Origin: Flavobacteriaceae bacterium CRH
Lineage (GTDB): Bacteria > Bacteroidota > Bacteroidia > Flavobacteriales > Flavobacteriaceae
Direction of reading: 5' to 3'
Length of the DNA: 64,000 nt
Assembly: GCA_001507425.1 (NCBI GenBank)
Contig: LMAJ01000019.1
Span: 32,329-96,328 of the forward strand
Made by a program: the position numbers and the translations under genes. Below are positions 50,808 to 59,913 of this stretch, one piece after another (the stretch's first letter is position 1; each line of letters opens with the position of its first letter). The notes under the pieces were generated by a model, which was not told the DNA's origin, searched no databases, and saw nothing but the letters and a program-made list of their open reading frames with translations.

Positions 50808-51788
50808 TTGATTACAGCCAGCGATATATTTACCATTTCGAGTCAGAAGCAATTTGAAAAAATAGCATTAAAAGTGTTTCGTTTTCAGCACGAGAATAAT
50901 CAGGTATATCGTAATTTCTGCGATTTTTTAAAAGTTAATCCACAACAGGTAAAATCGCTGGAACAAATTCCATTTTTACCTATTCAGTTTTTCAAAAGTC
51001 ATGAAGTTGTTTCTAATACAAATCCTGCTCAGGTTACTTTTACCAGCAGCGGAACTACAGGAATGATTACGAGCCGACATTTAGTGACCTATGTTTCCTT
51101 ATATGAGGAAAGTTACCGCAATGGATTTTCTCAATTTTATGGCAATATCGAAGATTACGTTGTTTTAGCCCTTTTACCGTCTTATCTTGAACGCGATGGG
51201 TCTTCGCTTATTTACATGGTCGAAGATTTAATAAAACTATCCAATCAGCCTGAAAGCGGGTTTTATTTACACAATCACGATGACTTAATAAAAAAACTTA
51301 CTGCTTTAGATGAATCGGGACAAAATGTGATTTTAATTGGCGTTACTTATGCTTTACTAGATTTGATCGAAAAACATCAGTTTCAACTTCAGAATACCAT
51401 TATTATGGAAACGGGAGGAATGAAAGGAAAACGCAAAGAAATGATTCGTGAAGAATTGCATGAACAGTTGTGCCAAGGTTTTGGTGTTTCTGCAATTCAT
51501 TCTGAATACGGAATGACAGAACTTTTAGCTCAAGCTTATTCTTTAGGCGAAGGTGTTTTTGAATGCCCGTCGTGGATGCACATTTTAGTTCGTGATCCTG
51601 AAGATGCGCTCACTTACGTAAATGACGGAAAAACCGGTGGAATAAACGTTATTGATTTGGCAAACATTAATTCATGTTCGTTTATAGCTACACAAGATTT
51701 AGGTAAAAAAAATCCCAACAACTCTTTCGAGGTATTGGGACGTTTTGATAATTCTGATATTCGTGGGTGTAACCTAATGGTTTTATAA
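50808..51788 (+). CDS. LuxE-like acyl-protein synthetase / acyltransferase
   Basis: 326 residues from TTG 50808 (the start is uncertain; no ATG is near). TFTSSGTTGMITSRH (about 76-90) is the adenylate-forming enzyme phosphate loop. IMETGGMKGKRKEMIREEL and SEYGMTELLAQAYS match LuxE, which activates fatty acids as acyl-AMP and takes them onto a Cys. In non-luminous Bacteroidota the acyl substrate is not known. It is convergent with tyrS, with an 11-base gap. The initial residues ITASDIFTISS match my memory of related proteins starting near this point. Confidence 0.82.
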   Translation: MITASDIFTISSQKQFEKIALKVFRFQHENNQVYRNFCDFLKVNPQQVKSLEQIPFLPIQFFKSHEVVSNTNPAQVTFTSSGTTGMITSRHLVTYVSLYEESYRNGFSQFYGNIEDYVVLALLPSYLERDGSSLIYMVEDLIKLSNQPESGFYLHNHDDLIKKLTALDESGQNVILIGVTYALLDLIEKHQFQLQNTIIMETGGMKGKRKEMIREELHEQLCQGFGVSAIHSEYGMTELLAQAYSLGEGVFECPSWMHILVRDPEDALTYVNDGKTGGINVIDLANINSCSFIATQDLGKKNPNNSFEVLGRFDNSDIRGCNLMVL

Positions 51789-51799
51789 TCACAAATTAC

Positions 51800-53104
51800 T
51801 TAGTCATTTTCTACATTTATCACGAAATATTTTTTCTTTTTTCCAAATTGAATCAGAATATATTTATCAAAAAACACATCCTTTAAAGTTAATAAAGTTT
51901 CAACCTGAATTTTTTCTTTATTCATAGCAACTGCATTACTTGCAAGGGCTTTTCTGGCTTCTCCACGCGAAGTGAAAATTTGAGTTAAATCCGATAAAGC
52001 CAATACAGCATCAGCCCCATTTATCAAGTCTGATCTTTTTACAACTGGCTGGTCAAATTCAGAAAATATATCAATAAAAAAATCTTCTCCTTGCTCTACC
52101 AAACTATCAATTGAAAAATTAGAAAACACAAATTCAGATTTTTTTATCGCATCCTCTAAAGCTTCTTTTCCATGAACAAAAATTGTGATTTCCTCCGCTA
52201 ATTTTTTCTGTAAGACCCTTAAATGTGGAGCTACTTTATGTTCTTCAATTAAAGCTTCAATAGTTTCTTTATCTAAAAAAGTAAAGATTTTAATATATTT
52301 TTCCGCATCAACATCAATTACATTAATCCAAAATTGGTAAAATCTGTATACCGAAGTTTTATCAGCATCTAACCATACATTTCCACCTTCAGATTTTCCG
52401 AATTTAGATCCGTCTGCTTTTGTAATTAATGGTGTTGTCAAAGCAAAAGCTTTTGCTCCTTCTCCACCCATTCTGCGAACTAATTCTGTACCTGTGGTAA
52501 TATTTCCCCATTGGTCAGAACCTCCCATTTGCAAAAGGCAGTTGTTATTTTTATATAAGTGATAAAAATCGTATCCCTGAATTAATTGGTATGTGAATTC
52601 AGTAAAAGACATTCCTTCTCCTTCTCCGCTTAATCTCTTTTTAACAGAATCCTTTGCCATCATATAATTTACCGTGATACGTTTTCCAACCTCACGGGCA
52701 AAATCAATAAACGAGAATTCTTTCATCCAGTCATAGTTATTCACCATAATTGGAGCATTTGCATCTTTTGAATTAAAATCTAAGAAACGCGACAAAACAC
52801 TTTTTATTCCGGCAACGTTTTTAGCCAACGTTTCTTCGTTCAGCAAATTTCTTTCGTCAGATTTTCCAGATGGATCTCCAATCATTCCGGTTGCACCACC
52901 AACTAAAGCAATAGGCTGGTGTCCGAAATTCTTTAAATGAACCAATAAAATAATCTGAACCATACTACCAATATGTAGTGAATCTGCAGTTGGATCAAAA
53001 CCTATATATGCCGCCGTTACTTCTTTAAGCAATTGTTCTTCTGTTCCCGGCATGCTATCATGATATAACCCGCGCCACTTTAATTCTTCAACTAGATTCT
53101 TCAT
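51800..53104 (-). CDS. tyrS: Tyrosyl-tRNA synthetase
   Basis: 434 residues from the ATG at 53104 (MKNLVEELKWRGL). A longer frame from 53125 begins inside an exact -7 box and is discarded. Class I signature HIGSM (about 42-46) and KFGKSEGG (KMSKS-type, about 230-237) are present. YDFYHLYKNNNCLLQMGGSDQWGNI binds Tyr, and a C-terminal S4-like RNA-binding part follows (about 365-434). It charges tRNA-Tyr, the species sensed with tRNA-Phe by the pheA leader. No T-box or other leader is seen. Confidence 0.97.
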   Translation of the reverse strand: MKNLVEELKWRGLYHDSMPGTEEQLLKEVTAAYIGFDPTADSLHIGSMVQIILLVHLKNFGHQPIALVGGATGMIGDPSGKSDERNLLNEETLAKNVAGIKSVLSRFLDFNSKDANAPIMVNNYDWMKEFSFIDFAREVGKRITVNYMMAKDSVKKRLSGEGEGMSFTEFTYQLIQGYDFYHLYKNNNCLLQMGGSDQWGNITTGTELVRRMGGEGAKAFALTTPLITKADGSKFGKSEGGNVWLDADKTSVYRFYQFWINVIDVDAEKYIKIFTFLDKETIEALIEEHKVAPHLRVLQKKLAEEITIFVHGKEALEDAIKKSEFVFSNFSIDSLVEQGEDFFIDIFSEFDQPVVKRSDLINGADAVLALSDLTQIFTSRGEARKALASNAVAMNKEKIQVETLLTLKDVFFDKYILIQFGKKKKYFVINVEND

Positions 53105-53122
53105 TTCTTTTAATAATTTGTG

Positions 53123-53130
53123 CAAATATA
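53123..53130 (-). promoter_or_regulatory. -7 promoter box for tyrS
   Basis: The minus strand reads TATATTTG, an exact TAnnTTTG, 18 bases before the ATG at 53104. Confidence 0.6.
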
Positions 53131-53342
53131 ATTAATTCCGCAGTAGTGGTATCATATAAATTTTATATGCCTTCAAGATTTTATATTACTGCTATTTGAG
53201 GAATGAACTGAGAATTCATAAATAAAACCACTGAACTTATCATTTAAATTATCATATAGGAATTATAAAACGGTATAAATAATTTATTCCAAAAACTTAA
53301 AAAATATCTTATAGAAGCAATAGGTTATTCTCTTTGGTTAAC

Positions 53343-53350
53343 TACTTTTG
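53343..53350 (+). promoter_or_regulatory. -7 promoter box for the 415-aa outer-membrane gene
   Basis: TACTTTTG, an exact TAnnTTTG, 20 bases before the ATG at 53371. Confidence 0.5.
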
Positions 53351-53370
53351 GCGAAAAAACAAAAACCTAC

Positions 53371-54618
53371 ATGAAAAAAATTTTACTCTTTATTTTCTTC
53401 TTTTACTACACGATTTCTAACGCACAAATTTCATTTGAAAAAGGATATTTTATTTCAAACGAAGGAAAAAGAACAGAATGCTATATAAAAAATTTAGACT
53501 GGAATGATAATCCAATAAATTTCAAATATAAAATGGAGCTTAACGATTCTGAGCCTGCAACAGAAACAATCGCAACTACACAGGAATTTGGAATTGACAA
53601 TGAAAGCACCTACAAACGGTTTAACATAAAAATTGACCGCTCAAACGATGATGTAGAAAAAATAACGTCGAATAGAAATCCGGAATGGAAAGAAGAAACC
53701 ATTTTTTTAAAAATACTCGTAGCAGGTGATGCCACTTTATACAGTTATACGAACAGTAATACCAACAAATATTTTTATTCTACCCAAACGATTCCAACAG
53801 AACAGCTAATTTATGTCAAATTTATTCAGGCAGATCAAAATGAAGGAGCAGAAAGAATAAGTGAAAACAACGAGTACAAACAACAGCTTTTTAGAAATGT
53901 TAAATCTTCAGGCACAACCCAGAAAGAGATTCTAAACCTGAAATACAAAAAAAACGATCTTACTGCTTATTTTTCTAAATACAACAATATTACTTCTGGT
54001 TCAGATAAAGAAATTGATAAAAAAACAACTAAAAGCCAATTCTTTATCAAGATAACTCCCGGAGTAAGCATGGTTTCTACATCACTGAAGAATTTTGCCG
54101 CTTCTGAATTTAATGTTGAACTTGACAAAAAAATGATTTTCAAGATTGGTGCAGAAGCCGAATATATACTACCCTATAACAAAAACAAATGGAGTATATT
54201 CATTAATCCGATGTATCAAAAATACGAGGACGAAAAAAACTATAATACTTCGAGCGGCTCGATAACGAATCAACAAACATCTTATAATGTAAAGATTAAT
54301 CACTCAGTCCTACAACTACCAATTGGTGCCAGGCATTATATGTTTTTGAATCAAAATTCGAAAATTTTCATTGATGTTGCTTATTCATTAGATATAGCCA
54401 GTAAGACTGATATCGTTTATACTAATAAAACAGAAAACAGCACCCTGAATTTTGATGGTAATCTAGGCAAAAACCTTGCATTTGGATTAGGTTATAATTT
54501 CAAAAATAAATTCTCAGCTGAAATGAGATTTAATACAAAAAACGAATTAATAAATTATATCTCTCATTCTGCAAAATACAGTTCAATAGATTTTATTTTT
54601 GGTTATACTGTTTTTTAG
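53371..54618 (+). CDS. Outer-membrane beta-barrel protein, hypothetical (415 aa)
   Basis: The signal peptide is MKKILLFIFFFYYTISNAQ. Residues 20 to about 215 form a soluble beta-rich domain with ISFEKGYFISNEGKRTECYIKNLDW. Residues about 225-415 form a small barrel of alternating strands (SQFFIKITPGVSM, ending IDFIFGYTVF with terminal aromatic). This layout is common in flavobacterial paralogue sets without known function. It stands alone between tyrS (divergent) and an epimerase gene, ended by a strong terminator. Confidence 0.75.
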   Translation: MKKILLFIFFFYYTISNAQISFEKGYFISNEGKRTECYIKNLDWNDNPINFKYKMELNDSEPATETIATTQEFGIDNESTYKRFNIKIDRSNDDVEKITSNRNPEWKEETIFLKILVAGDATLYSYTNSNTNKYFYSTQTIPTEQLIYVKFIQADQNEGAERISENNEYKQQLFRNVKSSGTTQKEILNLKYKKNDLTAYFSKYNNITSGSDKEIDKKTTKSQFFIKITPGVSMVSTSLKNFAASEFNVELDKKMIFKIGAEAEYILPYNKNKWSIFINPMYQKYEDEKNYNTSSGSITNQQTSYNVKINHSVLQLPIGARHYMFLNQNSKIFIDVAYSLDIASKTDIVYTNKTENSTLNFDGNLGKNLAFGLGYNFKNKFSAEMRFNTKNELINYISHSAKYSSIDFIFGYTVF

Positions 54619-54642
54619 TAAAACCAAAACTTATTTGATCTT

Positions 54643-54690
54643 AAAGCGACGGATGTCAGTTAAATTCTTAACGGCATCCGTCGCTTTTTT
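54643..54690 (+). terminator. Intrinsic terminator
   Basis: AAAGCGACGGATG (54643-54655) pairs perfectly with CATCCGTCGCTTT (54675-54687), then a T-run. Confidence 0.85.
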
Positions 54691-54770
54691 TATTAAAATA
54701 AGGATAAACATTTGCAACTTTCAACCTCTGCTCTTTTGCACCTTAAAACCAAAAAACTTATCTTTACAAA

Positions 54771-55772
54771 ATGGTATTAGTTACAGGAGGAACAGGTTTA
54801 GTAGGCGCACATTTATTGCTTCATTTGATTGAAAATGGAGAAAATGTCCGGGCTATTTACAGAAATCTAAATAAAATTCAAAAAACAAAATCGGTTTTTG
54901 AATTGTATAAAAAAGTTGATTTATTCGAAAAAATTAATTGGATTGAAGCTGATATTTTAGATGTTCCTTCGTTAGAAATCGCTTTTGTCGACATTGAATA
55001 TGTTTACCATTGCGCCGCTTTAATTTCATTTAATCCGAAAGATGAAGATGCCCTTCGAAAAACCAACATTGAAGGAACCGCCAATATGGTAAATTTTTCA
55101 CTTGCAAAAGAAATAAAGAAATTCTGTTTTGTGAGTTCTATTGCAGCTTTGGGCGATTTAGCCCCGCATGAAACTTATATTACCGAAGAAACAGACTGGA
55201 ATCCGGAAAAACCCCATAGTGATTATGCGATTTCTAAATATGGCGCCGAAATGGAAGTTTGGCGTGGTGTTCAGGAAGGTTTAGCTATTGTGATTATAAA
55301 TCCTGGCGTTATTTTAGGTCCAATTCCAAAAACAAAAATTTGCGAACAAGGAAGTGCTGAACTTTACGTAAAAGTAGCAAACGGCCTTCCGTTTTATACC
55401 CTGGGAAATACCGGTTTTATTGCAATAAATGATGTTGTGAAAATATTATATCAATTAATGAAAAGCGATATCAAAAATGAACGTTTTACATTAATTGCAG
55501 ACAATATTGTTTTCCGTGATATTTTGAATACGATTGCAGATGTTTTAAAAGCAAAAAGACCAAACATTCATGCTAATCCATTGTTTATGAATTTTCTCTG
55601 GGTTGCCGATTATATATTTTCGACTTTATTTTTTCAAAAAAGAAGCCTGACAAAAGCAACTGCAAAAGCTTCATACTCAAAGAATCTTTATTCTAATGAA
55701 AAAATAAAAACCGCTCTGGGAACGGTTTTTTCAGATGTACATCAATACATACAGGAAGTATCGAAATTGTAA
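54771..55772 (+). CDS. NAD-dependent epimerase/dehydratase family protein (extended SDR)
   Basis: 333 residues. VTGGTGLVGAHLL (4-16) is the TGxxGxxG Rossmann motif. SSIAAL and YAISKYGAE (YxxxK, about 154-162) complete the extended short-chain dehydrogenase catalytic set, and VIINPGVILGP follows. Relatives act on nucleotide sugars, steroid-like or dihydroflavonol-type substrates; which applies cannot be said. Its last 70 bases contain a terminator that works for the converging genes (55706-55730). The stop abuts the end of the DUF4296 gene with no gap. Confidence 0.87.
   Translation: MVLVTGGTGLVGAHLLLHLIENGENVRAIYRNLNKIQKTKSVFELYKKVDLFEKINWIEADILDVPSLEIAFVDIEYVYHCAALISFNPKDEDALRKTNIEGTANMVNFSLAKEIKKFCFVSSIAALGDLAPHETYITEETDWNPEKPHSDYAISKYGAEMEVWRGVQEGLAIVIINPGVILGPIPKTKICEQGSAELYVKVANGLPFYTLGNTGFIAINDVVKILYQLMKSDIKNERFTLIADNIVFRDILNTIADVLKAKRPNIHANPLFMNFLWVADYIFSTLFFQKRSLTKATAKASYSKNLYSNEKIKTALGTVFSDVHQYIQEVSKL
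55700..55731 (-). terminator. Terminator of the pyrC operon lying inside the epimerase coding end
   Basis: On the minus strand AAAAACCG (55730-55723) pairs with CGGTTTTT (55713-55706), and T-rich TATTTTTTC follows. It lies about 43 bases after the DUF4296 stop, within the opposite gene's codons. Confidence 0.72.
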
Positions 55773-56267
55773 TTATTTTTTTAAACGCCTTTTATTAAAT
55801 TGCATTGTCTTTCTTATCGAATCAACATTTACTTTTTTCAGCGGTTTTGGTTCTTCAAGTTTTGGAGCAGGTTCCGTTTTTCCTTTATTCTTTTTCTTTT
55901 CTTTAGATGCTTTTTTCTCTTCAATCTTTACTAACGAATCTGCTTTTTTCTGATTCTTTTCCAGTCGCTTTGCAATTTGATCAAACATGTCTTTGTAGCT
56001 TTCGTAATCTGCTGCATAATACATATTGCTTTGGGCAAACTGTAAACTGTCTACTTTATATTTTTGGAAAATAAATTTCTTCTGACTTGAATCTGTAGAA
56101 TCTAATGATAACGGATTTTGATATTTTATCGCATCCAAAACAGATAAATCATACATAATATCAATCATCTTTCCCTTATCAATAAGTCGTTTTGGTTCTT
56201 TTACCAACTCTTTTTTACAACTTACAGAAAGAAACAAAACCAATATTATAAGTACAAAATTCTTCAT
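55773..56267 (-). CDS. DUF4296 lipoprotein
   Basis: 164 residues. The lipobox is LSVSC (Cys17) followed by a Lys/Glu-rich stretch. IDIMYDLSVLDAIKYQNP (about 36-53) is the DUF4296 core. The last third is a highly charged, Lys-rich coil (EEKKASKEKKKNKGK) that should be extended or coiled. It is third in an operon after the polyprenol sugar transferase and pyrC, 9 bases from pyrC. The function is unknown. Confidence 0.83.
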   Translation of the reverse strand: MKNFVLIILVLFLSVSCKKELVKEPKRLIDKGKMIDIMYDLSVLDAIKYQNPLSLDSTDSSQKKFIFQKYKVDSLQFAQSNMYYAADYESYKDMFDQIAKRLEKNQKKADSLVKIEEKKASKEKKKNKGKTEPAPKLEEPKPLKKVNVDSIRKTMQFNKRRLKK

Positions 56268-56276
56268 CTTTGCTTT

Positions 56277-57617
56277 TTATCTATCAAACAATAATCTTTT
56301 TCCGGCGCGAACATCTTTTACTTTAAAGTTGTTATAAACCAACTCTCCATTTACAAAAGTATGTGTAATTCTCGATTTAAAAGTATAATTTTCAAATGGG
56401 GACCAGCCACATTTTGCTAAAATATTCTCAGGTTTCACGCTCCAGGGCAAACTCGGATTTACAATGACCAAATCGGCAAAATAACCTTCTTTTATAAAAC
56501 CTCTTTTTTCGATTTTGAAAATTTTTGCCGGATTATGGCACATTTTCTCTACGATTTTTTCAACGGTAATTTTTCCCTGATGATGTGCTTCAAACATAGC
56601 AACAACGGCATGCTGAACCAATGGTCCTCCGGAAGGCGCTTTTAAATACGATTGGCTTTTTTCTTCTTTTGTATGTGGCGCGTGATCTGTTGCAATAACA
56701 TCGATTCGACCATCATTCAAAGCTTTCCAAAGTTCTTTTCTGTCTTCGGCGGTTTTTACAGCAGGATTCCATTTTATCAAATTTCCTTTTGTTTTGTAAT
56801 CTTCATCGGTAAACCAAAGATGATGTACACAAACCTCAGCTGTTATCTTTTTATCTTCTAACGGAATTTTATTGGTAAATAATTCCATTTCTTTCGCTGT
56901 CGAAAGATGAAAGATATGCAATCTTGCGCCTGTTTTTTTGGCTAATGCCACTGCTTTTGAAGACGAAATGTAACAAGCCTCTGCACTACGAATTAAATGA
57001 TGCGCCGTTACCGGAATATCTTCTCCGTATTGCTCTTTAAAAATGGCGAGGTTATTTTGAATGGTCGTTTCATCTTCACAATGAACTGCAATTAACATTG
57101 GCGTGCTTGAGAATATTTTTTCTAAAGTCGCTTCATTATCAACCAGCATATTTCCTGTTGAAGAACCTAAGAAAATCTTGATTCCCGCAACGTTTCTTGG
57201 GTTTGTTTTTAAAACCTCATCTAAATTATCATTGGTTGCGCCCATCATAAACGAATAATTCGCAAATGATTTTACGGCTGCAATTTGATATTTATCTTCC
57301 AGGATTTCCTGAGTAACGGCATTAGGAATTGTATTGGGCTGTTCTATAAAAGAAGTAATTCCGCCGGCAACAGCTGCTCTCGACTCCGATTCGATATCAC
57401 CTTTATGCGTTAAACCCGGTTCTCTAAAATGAACCTGATCATCAATAGCGCCCGGCATTAAATAATTTCCTTCGGCATCTATAACGATACAATCCGATGT
57501 TTTTAAACTGATACTGTCTGCTACTTCGACAATTAAGTCGTTTTCAATCAAAACATCACCTTCAAAAATAGATCCTTCGTTTACAATTTTAGCATTTTTT
57601 ATTAAAATCCTATTCAT
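56277..57617 (-). CDS. pyrC: Dihydroorotase (class I)
   Basis: 446 residues. It closes carbamoyl-aspartate to dihydroorotate in pyrimidine synthesis. DDQVHFREPGL (about 58-68) holds the first metal His pair, KIFLGSSTG (about 147-155) the carbamylated Lys, HCEDE a further His and IATDHAPHTKEEK (about 310-322) the catalytic Asp and loop. The length fits the AllB/PyrC class I group, and allantoinase is a remote alternative. It is the middle gene of an operon, 11 bases after the sugar transferase gene. Confidence 0.93.
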   Translation of the reverse strand: MNRILIKNAKIVNEGSIFEGDVLIENDLIVEVADSISLKTSDCIVIDAEGNYLMPGAIDDQVHFREPGLTHKGDIESESRAAVAGGITSFIEQPNTIPNAVTQEILEDKYQIAAVKSFANYSFMMGATNDNLDEVLKTNPRNVAGIKIFLGSSTGNMLVDNEATLEKIFSSTPMLIAVHCEDETTIQNNLAIFKEQYGEDIPVTAHHLIRSAEACYISSSKAVALAKKTGARLHIFHLSTAKEMELFTNKIPLEDKKITAEVCVHHLWFTDEDYKTKGNLIKWNPAVKTAEDRKELWKALNDGRIDVIATDHAPHTKEEKSQSYLKAPSGGPLVQHAVVAMFEAHHQGKITVEKIVEKMCHNPAKIFKIEKRGFIKEGYFADLVIVNPSLPWSVKPENILAKCGWSPFENYTFKSRITHTFVNGELVYNNFKVKDVRAGKRLLFDR

Positions 57618-57628
57618 CGCTATTGAGT

Positions 57629-58354
57629 TTATAATGTATTGATTAGTTTTTTTAATCTAAGAGAAATTACACCAAGAATAGCTTCTTTAATAATGGCATT
57701 GCTCATTTTTGAAACGCCTTTTGTCCTGTCGGTAAAAATAATAGGAACTTCGGTAATTTCAAATTTGGCGCAATAGGTTCTGTATTTCATTTCGATCTGA
57801 AAAGCGTAACCTACAAATTTTATTTTGTCAAGATTTATTTTTTCTAAAACTTCTCTTTTATAACAAACAAAACCGGCTGTAGCATCATGAATTTTCATTC
57901 CGGTAATAAATTTTACATAAACCGATGCAAAATAAGACATTAGTACGCGGCTCAATGGCCAGTTTACCACATTTACCCCTGTTACATAACGAGAACCAAT
58001 GGCCAGATCGGCTCCACCAAAATGACAGGCATCAAATAATTTTTCAAGATCATTCGGGTTATGCGAAAAATCGGCATCCATTTCAAAAATGAAATCATAT
58101 TTACGTTCCAAAGCCCATCTAAAACCATGAACATAAGCTGTTCCCAGGCCCGATTTTTTGGCTCTTTTTTCTAAAAACAATCTTCCCGGATATTCTTCCT
58201 GTAATGCAATTACTTTATTAGCAGTAAAATCCGGAGAATTATCATCAATAATTAAAAGATGAAAAGGTTTATGTTGCGAAAGTACAGCTCGAACTATACT
58301 TTCTATGTTTTCAATTTCGTTATAAGTTGGGATTATGACAATGCAATCGTTCAT
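57629..58354 (-). CDS. Polyprenol monophosphomannose synthase-like GT2 transferase
   Basis: 241 residues from the ATG at 58354 (MNDCIVIIPTYNEIENI). Longer frames start upstream of or at an exact -7 box (58375-58382). GT2 features: IIPTYNE (7-13), LIIDDNSPDFT, EMDADFSHNP (DxD motif), AIGSRYVTG and GYAFQIEMKYR. It transfers mannose (or a related sugar) from GDP-mannose to polyprenyl phosphate at the membrane. It lacks the C-terminal membrane helices of some family members. It is first gene of the pyrC operon. Confidence 0.9.
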   Translation of the reverse strand: MNDCIVIIPTYNEIENIESIVRAVLSQHKPFHLLIIDDNSPDFTANKVIALQEEYPGRLFLEKRAKKSGLGTAYVHGFRWALERKYDFIFEMDADFSHNPNDLEKLFDACHFGGADLAIGSRYVTGVNVVNWPLSRVLMSYFASVYVKFITGMKIHDATAGFVCYKREVLEKINLDKIKFVGYAFQIEMKYRTYCAKFEITEVPIIFTDRTKGVSKMSNAIIKEAILGVISLRLKKLINTL

Positions 58355-58374
58355 TTTTCTGCGTAATTTCATCG

Positions 58375-58382
58375 CAAAAGTA
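58375..58382 (-). promoter_or_regulatory. -7 promoter box for the sugar transferase/pyrC operon
   Basis: The minus strand reads TACTTTTG, an exact TAnnTTTG, 20 bases before the ATG at 58354. It excludes the longer starts at 58402 and makes 58372 unlikely. Confidence 0.6.
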
Positions 58383-58444
58383 AACTTTTTATGCCATTTC
58401 ATTCATAATAAATCTATAATAAAAGTATTGATCCAAAAAATTAC

Positions 58445-58452
58445 TAATTTTG
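58445..58452 (+). promoter_or_regulatory. -7 promoter box for the DUF4271 gene, very close to its ATG
   Basis: TAATTTTG, an exact TAnnTTTG, ends only 7 bases before the ATG at 58460. The transcript would be leaderless or nearly so. Confidence 0.5.
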
Positions 58453-58459
58453 TAACGCT

Positions 58460-59131
58460 ATGATTGAACAACTTCATCCCAGAATTATCGAGAACAAAGA
58501 TTGGGCAACCTTCGTGTTTGTGTTAGCCTTTGCTCTTGTTGCCATTACTAAATCAAGTTACGAAACGAGATTTAGCGAATTTAGTAAGCTTATTTTTTCA
58601 GATAAATACGCAAAAATTTATCGCGACACGAGCCACTTAAAAGGCAGTTTTATTGTCGGGCTGTTTTTTGTTCAGGTTCTCTCGTTTGCATTTTTCATCC
58701 TGCTTACTTTGGATATTTTTGGATATGCACAAAAAACCGATTGGATTTTATACATTCAGATTGCTACATTCTTATTATATTTTATCCTGGGAAAATTTTT
58801 AATAGAAAAAATCGTAGCAACTTCTTTCAATATCGACGAATTTGTAAGCCTTTTCAACTTACAAAAAGCAACTTACAGAACCTATATTGGTGTTTTAATA
58901 CTGCCAATTAACGCTATTTTGTTCTATTCTGACAATATTCCTAAAAGCGTACCACTAGTAATAATAGGCATTTCGCTATGTATAAGTCTATTCTCATACT
59001 TTATTTCAATTAAAACGTATCAAAACGCAATAATCAGTAAATTATTTTATTTTATTTTATATCTTTGCGCTCTTGAAATAGCCCCTTATTATTTCATGTA
59101 TTATTGGATAACAAAAGAGGTGGCTTGGTAA
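58460..59131 (+). CDS. DUF4271 membrane protein
   Basis: 223 residues with about six hydrophobic helices. The N-terminus (LHPRIIENKDWATFVFVLAFALVA) and KSSYETRFSEFSKLIFSDKYAKIY are the marks of DUF4271, which in this phylum is regularly found just before hemD, as here. The hemD start lies 12 bases after the stop. The role is unknown; a membrane partner for tetrapyrrole synthesis is a guess from context only. Confidence 0.83.
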   Translation: MIEQLHPRIIENKDWATFVFVLAFALVAITKSSYETRFSEFSKLIFSDKYAKIYRDTSHLKGSFIVGLFFVQVLSFAFFILLTLDIFGYAQKTDWILYIQIATFLLYFILGKFLIEKIVATSFNIDEFVSLFNLQKATYRTYIGVLILPINAILFYSDNIPKSVPLVIIGISLCISLFSYFISIKTYQNAIISKLFYFILYLCALEIAPYYFMYYWITKEVAW

Positions 59132-59142
59132 ATGTTTATAAT

Positions 59143-59892
59143 ATGAAAGTGAAAACAATTTTGGTGTCACAGCCTGAACCTAAAGTGGAAAATTCTCCTT
59201 ACTTTGAGCTCCAACAAAAACACAAAATAAAAATTGATTTCAGACCATTTATTCATGTGGAAGGGGTTAACGCAAAAGAGATTCGATTACAAAAAATCGA
59301 CCTTAATCATTACACTGCGATTATTTTGACAAGCAGAAATGCAGTAGATCATTTTTTCAGAGTAGCGGACGAAATGCGCTACAAAGTTCCTGAAGGATTG
59401 AAATATTTTTGCCAATCTGAAGCAGTTGCGTTTTACTTACAGAAATATGTAGTGTACAGAAAGCGAAAAATTTATGTAGGTGCAAAAGATTTTGCTGATT
59501 TATCTCCACTAATTAAAAAATACAAAGACGAAAAGTTCTTGCTTCCGGCATCTGATCAATTAAATGCAGACGCACCTATTACTTTAAACAATTTAAAGGT
59601 AGATTGGGCACAAGCTGTTTTTTACAAAACTGTAATGAGCGACTTATCTGATTTAGCTGATGTTTATTATGATGTTTTAGCATTTTTTAGTCCAACCGGA
59701 ATTAAATCATTGTTTAAAAACTTCCCTGATTTTAAACAAAACGATACCAGAATTGCTGTTTTTGGAAGCACAACTCAAAAAGAAGCTCTGGATCATGGTT
59801 TAAGAATTGATATTCTTGCTCCAACTCCCGAAACTCCTTCGATGACAATGGCTTTAGAAAAATATATTGCAGAAGCAAATAAAGGAAAATAA
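59143..59892 (+). CDS. hemD: Uroporphyrinogen-III synthase
   Basis: 249 residues from the ATG at 59143 (MKVKTILVSQPEPK). The frame is open from a TTG at 59104, but that overlaps the DUF4271 end and reads poorly. The enzyme closes hydroxymethylbilane with inversion of ring D in haem synthesis. HemD is poorly conserved; seen here are AIILTSRNAVDHFF (about 59-72), FLLPASDQLN and VLAFFSPTGIKSLF (about 180-193), the two-domain hinge signature. Position after DUF4271 supports the call. Confidence 0.88.
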   Translation: MKVKTILVSQPEPKVENSPYFELQQKHKIKIDFRPFIHVEGVNAKEIRLQKIDLNHYTAIILTSRNAVDHFFRVADEMRYKVPEGLKYFCQSEAVAFYLQKYVVYRKRKIYVGAKDFADLSPLIKKYKDEKFLLPASDQLNADAPITLNNLKVDWAQAVFYKTVMSDLSDLADVYYDVLAFFSPTGIKSLFKNFPDFKQNDTRIAVFGSTTQKEALDHGLRIDILAPTPETPSMTMALEKYIAEANKGK

Positions 59893-59913
59893 GCCTTTTT
59901 AATACACAATATT

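Noticed and set aside
53105..53370. T-box or other amino-acid leader before tyrS
   Set aside because: The -7 box lies 18 bases before the ATG, so there is no room for a leader RNA, and no specifier or terminator structure is seen.
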